DNA from: Legionella sp. PC997
GTDB taxonomy: Bacteria > Pseudomonadota > Gammaproteobacteria > Legionellales > Legionellaceae
Length of the DNA stretch: 64,000 nucleotides
Assembly (NCBI RefSeq): GCF_014109825.1
Contig: NZ_CP059576.1
Location: 3,686,083 to 3,750,082, forward strand
Direction of reading: 5' to 3'
Position numbers and translations under genes: made by a program. This document shows, one piece after another, positions 62,834 to 64,000 of this stretch (its first letter is position 1; each line of letters begins with the position of its first letter). The notes below the pieces were generated by a model. It saw only the letters and a program-made list of their open reading frames with translations, was not told the origin of the DNA and did no database searches.

Positions 62834-63144
62834 GTTTTGCTCATTCTAGCATTTATGATTGCATTTGTTTGTTTTGCTACGCCTTGTCTTGCTAAAAAAA
62901 CCACATCGAATGCAGGCAATTCTTTTTGTCGAAAGCTTTCTCTTAACAGCCGTTTAATACGATTTCGATCATGAGCTTTTGCTATCACTTTCTTTGATAA
63001 CGCCAGCCCAAGTCGAGCATAACCTAAATTATTCTCTCTAAAGAGAACGATAAATTCGGATGTTACAATTTTTTCTGCTTGCTCAAACACATGATTATAA
63101 TCATATTTTGTTAATAATCGTTGTGTTTTTTTAAAAGCAAACAC
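62800..63144 (-). CDS. rnpA: Ribonuclease P protein component
   Basis: 114 residues from a GTG start that directly follows the rpmH stop. The RNR-type motif [18 protein letters not shown] is the conserved basic helix that binds the RNase P RNA and pre-tRNA leader. Overlaps yidD at its 3' end. Confidence 0.96.
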   Translation of the reverse strand: MFAFKKTQRLLTKYDYNHVFEQAEKIVTSEFIVLFRENNLGYARLGLALSKKVIAKAHDRNRIKRLLRESFRQKELPAFDVVFLARQGVAKQTNAIINARMSKTWKKLISCYEK

Positions 63145-63279
63145 TTAGGCAGTCAAACGTTTACGGCCTTTAGCGCGACGACGCTTAATTACTAATCTTC
63201 CTGCACGAGTAGCCATACGCTCACGAAAACCATGGTCACGTTTACGTTTTAAATTACTAGGTTGAAAGGTACGTTTCAT
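63145..63279 (-). CDS. rpmH: 50S ribosomal protein L34
   Basis: 44 residues, too short for most ORF cut-offs. Reads [14 protein letters not shown], then [12 protein letters not shown] and ends R-K-R-L-T-A. AGG lies before the ATG. First gene of the rpmH-rnpA-yidD-yidC-mnmE cluster. Confidence 0.98.
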   Translation of the reverse strand: MKRTFQPSNLKRKRDHGFRERMATRAGRLVIKRRRAKGRKRLTA

Positions 63280-63312
63280 GATGAACCTGTTAATAAAATT
63301 ATGAGGCTGGCA

Positions 63313-63341
63313 ATAATAGAGAACTTTTTTTCTACTGTCAA
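63313..63341 (-). promoter_or_regulatory. Strong sigma70 promoter of rpmH
   Basis: On the minus strand TTGACA, 17-base spacer, TATTAT (-10 at 63313-63318), 33 bases before the rpmH ATG. Confidence 0.85.
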
Positions 63342-63788
63342 TTTGGATAATTGATTATTTTTTGTATCTTTCCATTTTTTCACTTTTGCCTGTTAATAAC
63401 TACATTATTTTATTTTTTTAAAATTTTTTATTATTATTATGTTTCTATCTCCTGTTAGTAACTTTGAAATTGTTATTTAAAACAATAAGTTAAGTTGAAA
63501 CAAACTCTGTTTGTAAGCTCTTTTTAAGCCTGTGATCTATTTGTATGTATTTTTAAATTTGGATTTATTCAATACTTTATTAGCATCTTATACCCGTCAT
63601 TCGATCCCATCTATTCATAGCTAACTTGATTCAATCTGCTTTATGTTTAATCTTATTTTTAACATCACCTTGGCAAATTTCATTAAAATTAAAAATGGTA
63701 CATCCCTCACATAGTTCTTTGTAACCTTTGAATTTGAATTGCCTGTGCCCCTTTTTTCCTCTTGCTTCTGAAATACGTGCACTTTTTT

Positions 63789-63797
63789 TGTGGATAA
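63789..63797 (-). promoter_or_regulatory. DnaA box 1 of the origin
   Basis: Perfect TTATCCACA on the minus strand, followed by an ACTTT sequence shared with the boxes upstream of parC. Confidence 0.8.
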
Positions 63798-63943
63798 CTT
63801 TTCTTTATCCCCAAGGCTGAGTATAATTTGCTTGCAGCGGCATCTTAGTAAACCGAAGAAATTCTATTTCTCGATTTTATACGTAATAATTTCATACTTA
63901 ATTATCTTGCTGTCCAGGTACTTTCAGTGGCATATTTAAATGC

Positions 63944-63952
63944 TGTGGATAA
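63944..63952 (-). promoter_or_regulatory. DnaA box 2 of the origin
   Basis: Perfect TTATCCACA on the minus strand, 44 bases before the presumed dnaA start; may also serve dnaA autoregulation. Confidence 0.8.
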
Positions 63953-63995
63953 TTAGTTTTATATTCTTTTTACCACCCTTATTTAATGAGGAGTT

Positions 63996-64000
63996 ATGTT
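63996..64000 (+). CDS. Possible 5' end of dnaA (edge)
   Basis: ATG at 63996 preceded by GAGGAG two bases upstream, cut by the window edge. The location right of oriC predicts dnaA, but only five bases are visible. Confidence 0.4.

Larger units (their letters stand above)
63342..63995. other. oriC: Putative chromosomal origin region (oriC)
   Basis: A 650-base non-coding gap between rpmH and the presumed dnaA. Perfect DnaA boxes TGTGGATAA at 63789-63797 and 63944-63952, a one-mismatch TTATCCCCA at 63805-63813, and a very AT-rich stretch (about 63340-63480) that could be the unwinding element. The rpmH/dnaA location is the usual gammaproteobacterial origin in non-enteric lineages. Confidence 0.75.

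Overview
The window is a stretch of a gammaproteobacterial chromosome, almost certainly a Legionella species other than a lab-standard L. pneumophila. AT-rich core genes with typical gammaproteobacterial order (rpmH-rnpA-yidD-yidC-mnmE, the atpIBEFHAGDC operon, rsmI/lpoA/yraN/diaA/BON lipoproteins, parC, rapA, psd, tsaC/sua5) alternate with large proteins that look like Dot/Icm type IV effectors: long coiled coils, paired hydrophobic segments, eukaryote-like catalytic motifs and Glu/Ser-rich C-termini. The species call is an inference from gene content and protein character.

Layout. 1-5 kb: a truncated SnoaL-like gene, an OspF/SpvC-like phosphothreonine lyase candidate, a secreted GH17 glucanase, an HSL-type esterase and a cyclopropane fatty acid synthase. 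5-10.4 kb: rapA, then two membrane-associated effector-like genes, the second with LegC2/LegC7 (SNARE-like) architecture. 10.5-18.4 kb: a GST, a decayed IS6-family element, a 730-residue methyltransferase with nuclear-localisation-like basic clusters, a thiolase, a membrane protein, a glycerophosphodiesterase and Sua5. 18.4-20.7 kb: tRNA-Leu(CAG) carrying a decayed 1.6-kb integrated island bounded by 38-bp direct repeats. 20.8-30.4 kb: a TIGR01777 epimerase and an ornithine cyclodeaminase-like gene (translationally coupled), psd, two large effector-like genes (one with an atypical-kinase-like motif set) and a DUF2520 Rossmann protein. 30.5-40.1 kb: a large CX5R (SopB/SidF-like) phosphatase candidate and a complete RND efflux operon. 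40.3-45.2 kb: parC and a CHASE3-PAS-GAF-GGDEF diguanylate cyclase, divergent around a cluster of three perfect DnaA boxes. 45.2-52.2 kb: the complete F1Fo ATP synthase operon with a near-consensus promoter. 52.5-57.8 kb: a small basic protein and the dolP-like/diaA/yraN/lpoA/rsmI cell-envelope block. 57.8-59.4 kb: another multi-pass effector-like protein. 59.5-63.3 kb: mnmE-yidC-yidD-rnpA-rpmH. 63.3-64 kb: the putative oriC with DnaA boxes, leading into what should be dnaA at the window edge.

How it fits together. The right half is origin-proximal housekeeping: energy (atp), membrane protein insertion (yidC), translation (mnmE, rnpA, rpmH), and replication or decatenation (parC, diaA, oriC). 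The left half is accessory-rich, and single effector-like genes sit between housekeeping genes rather than in one island. No CRISPR array, rRNA operon, restriction system or intact transposon was seen.
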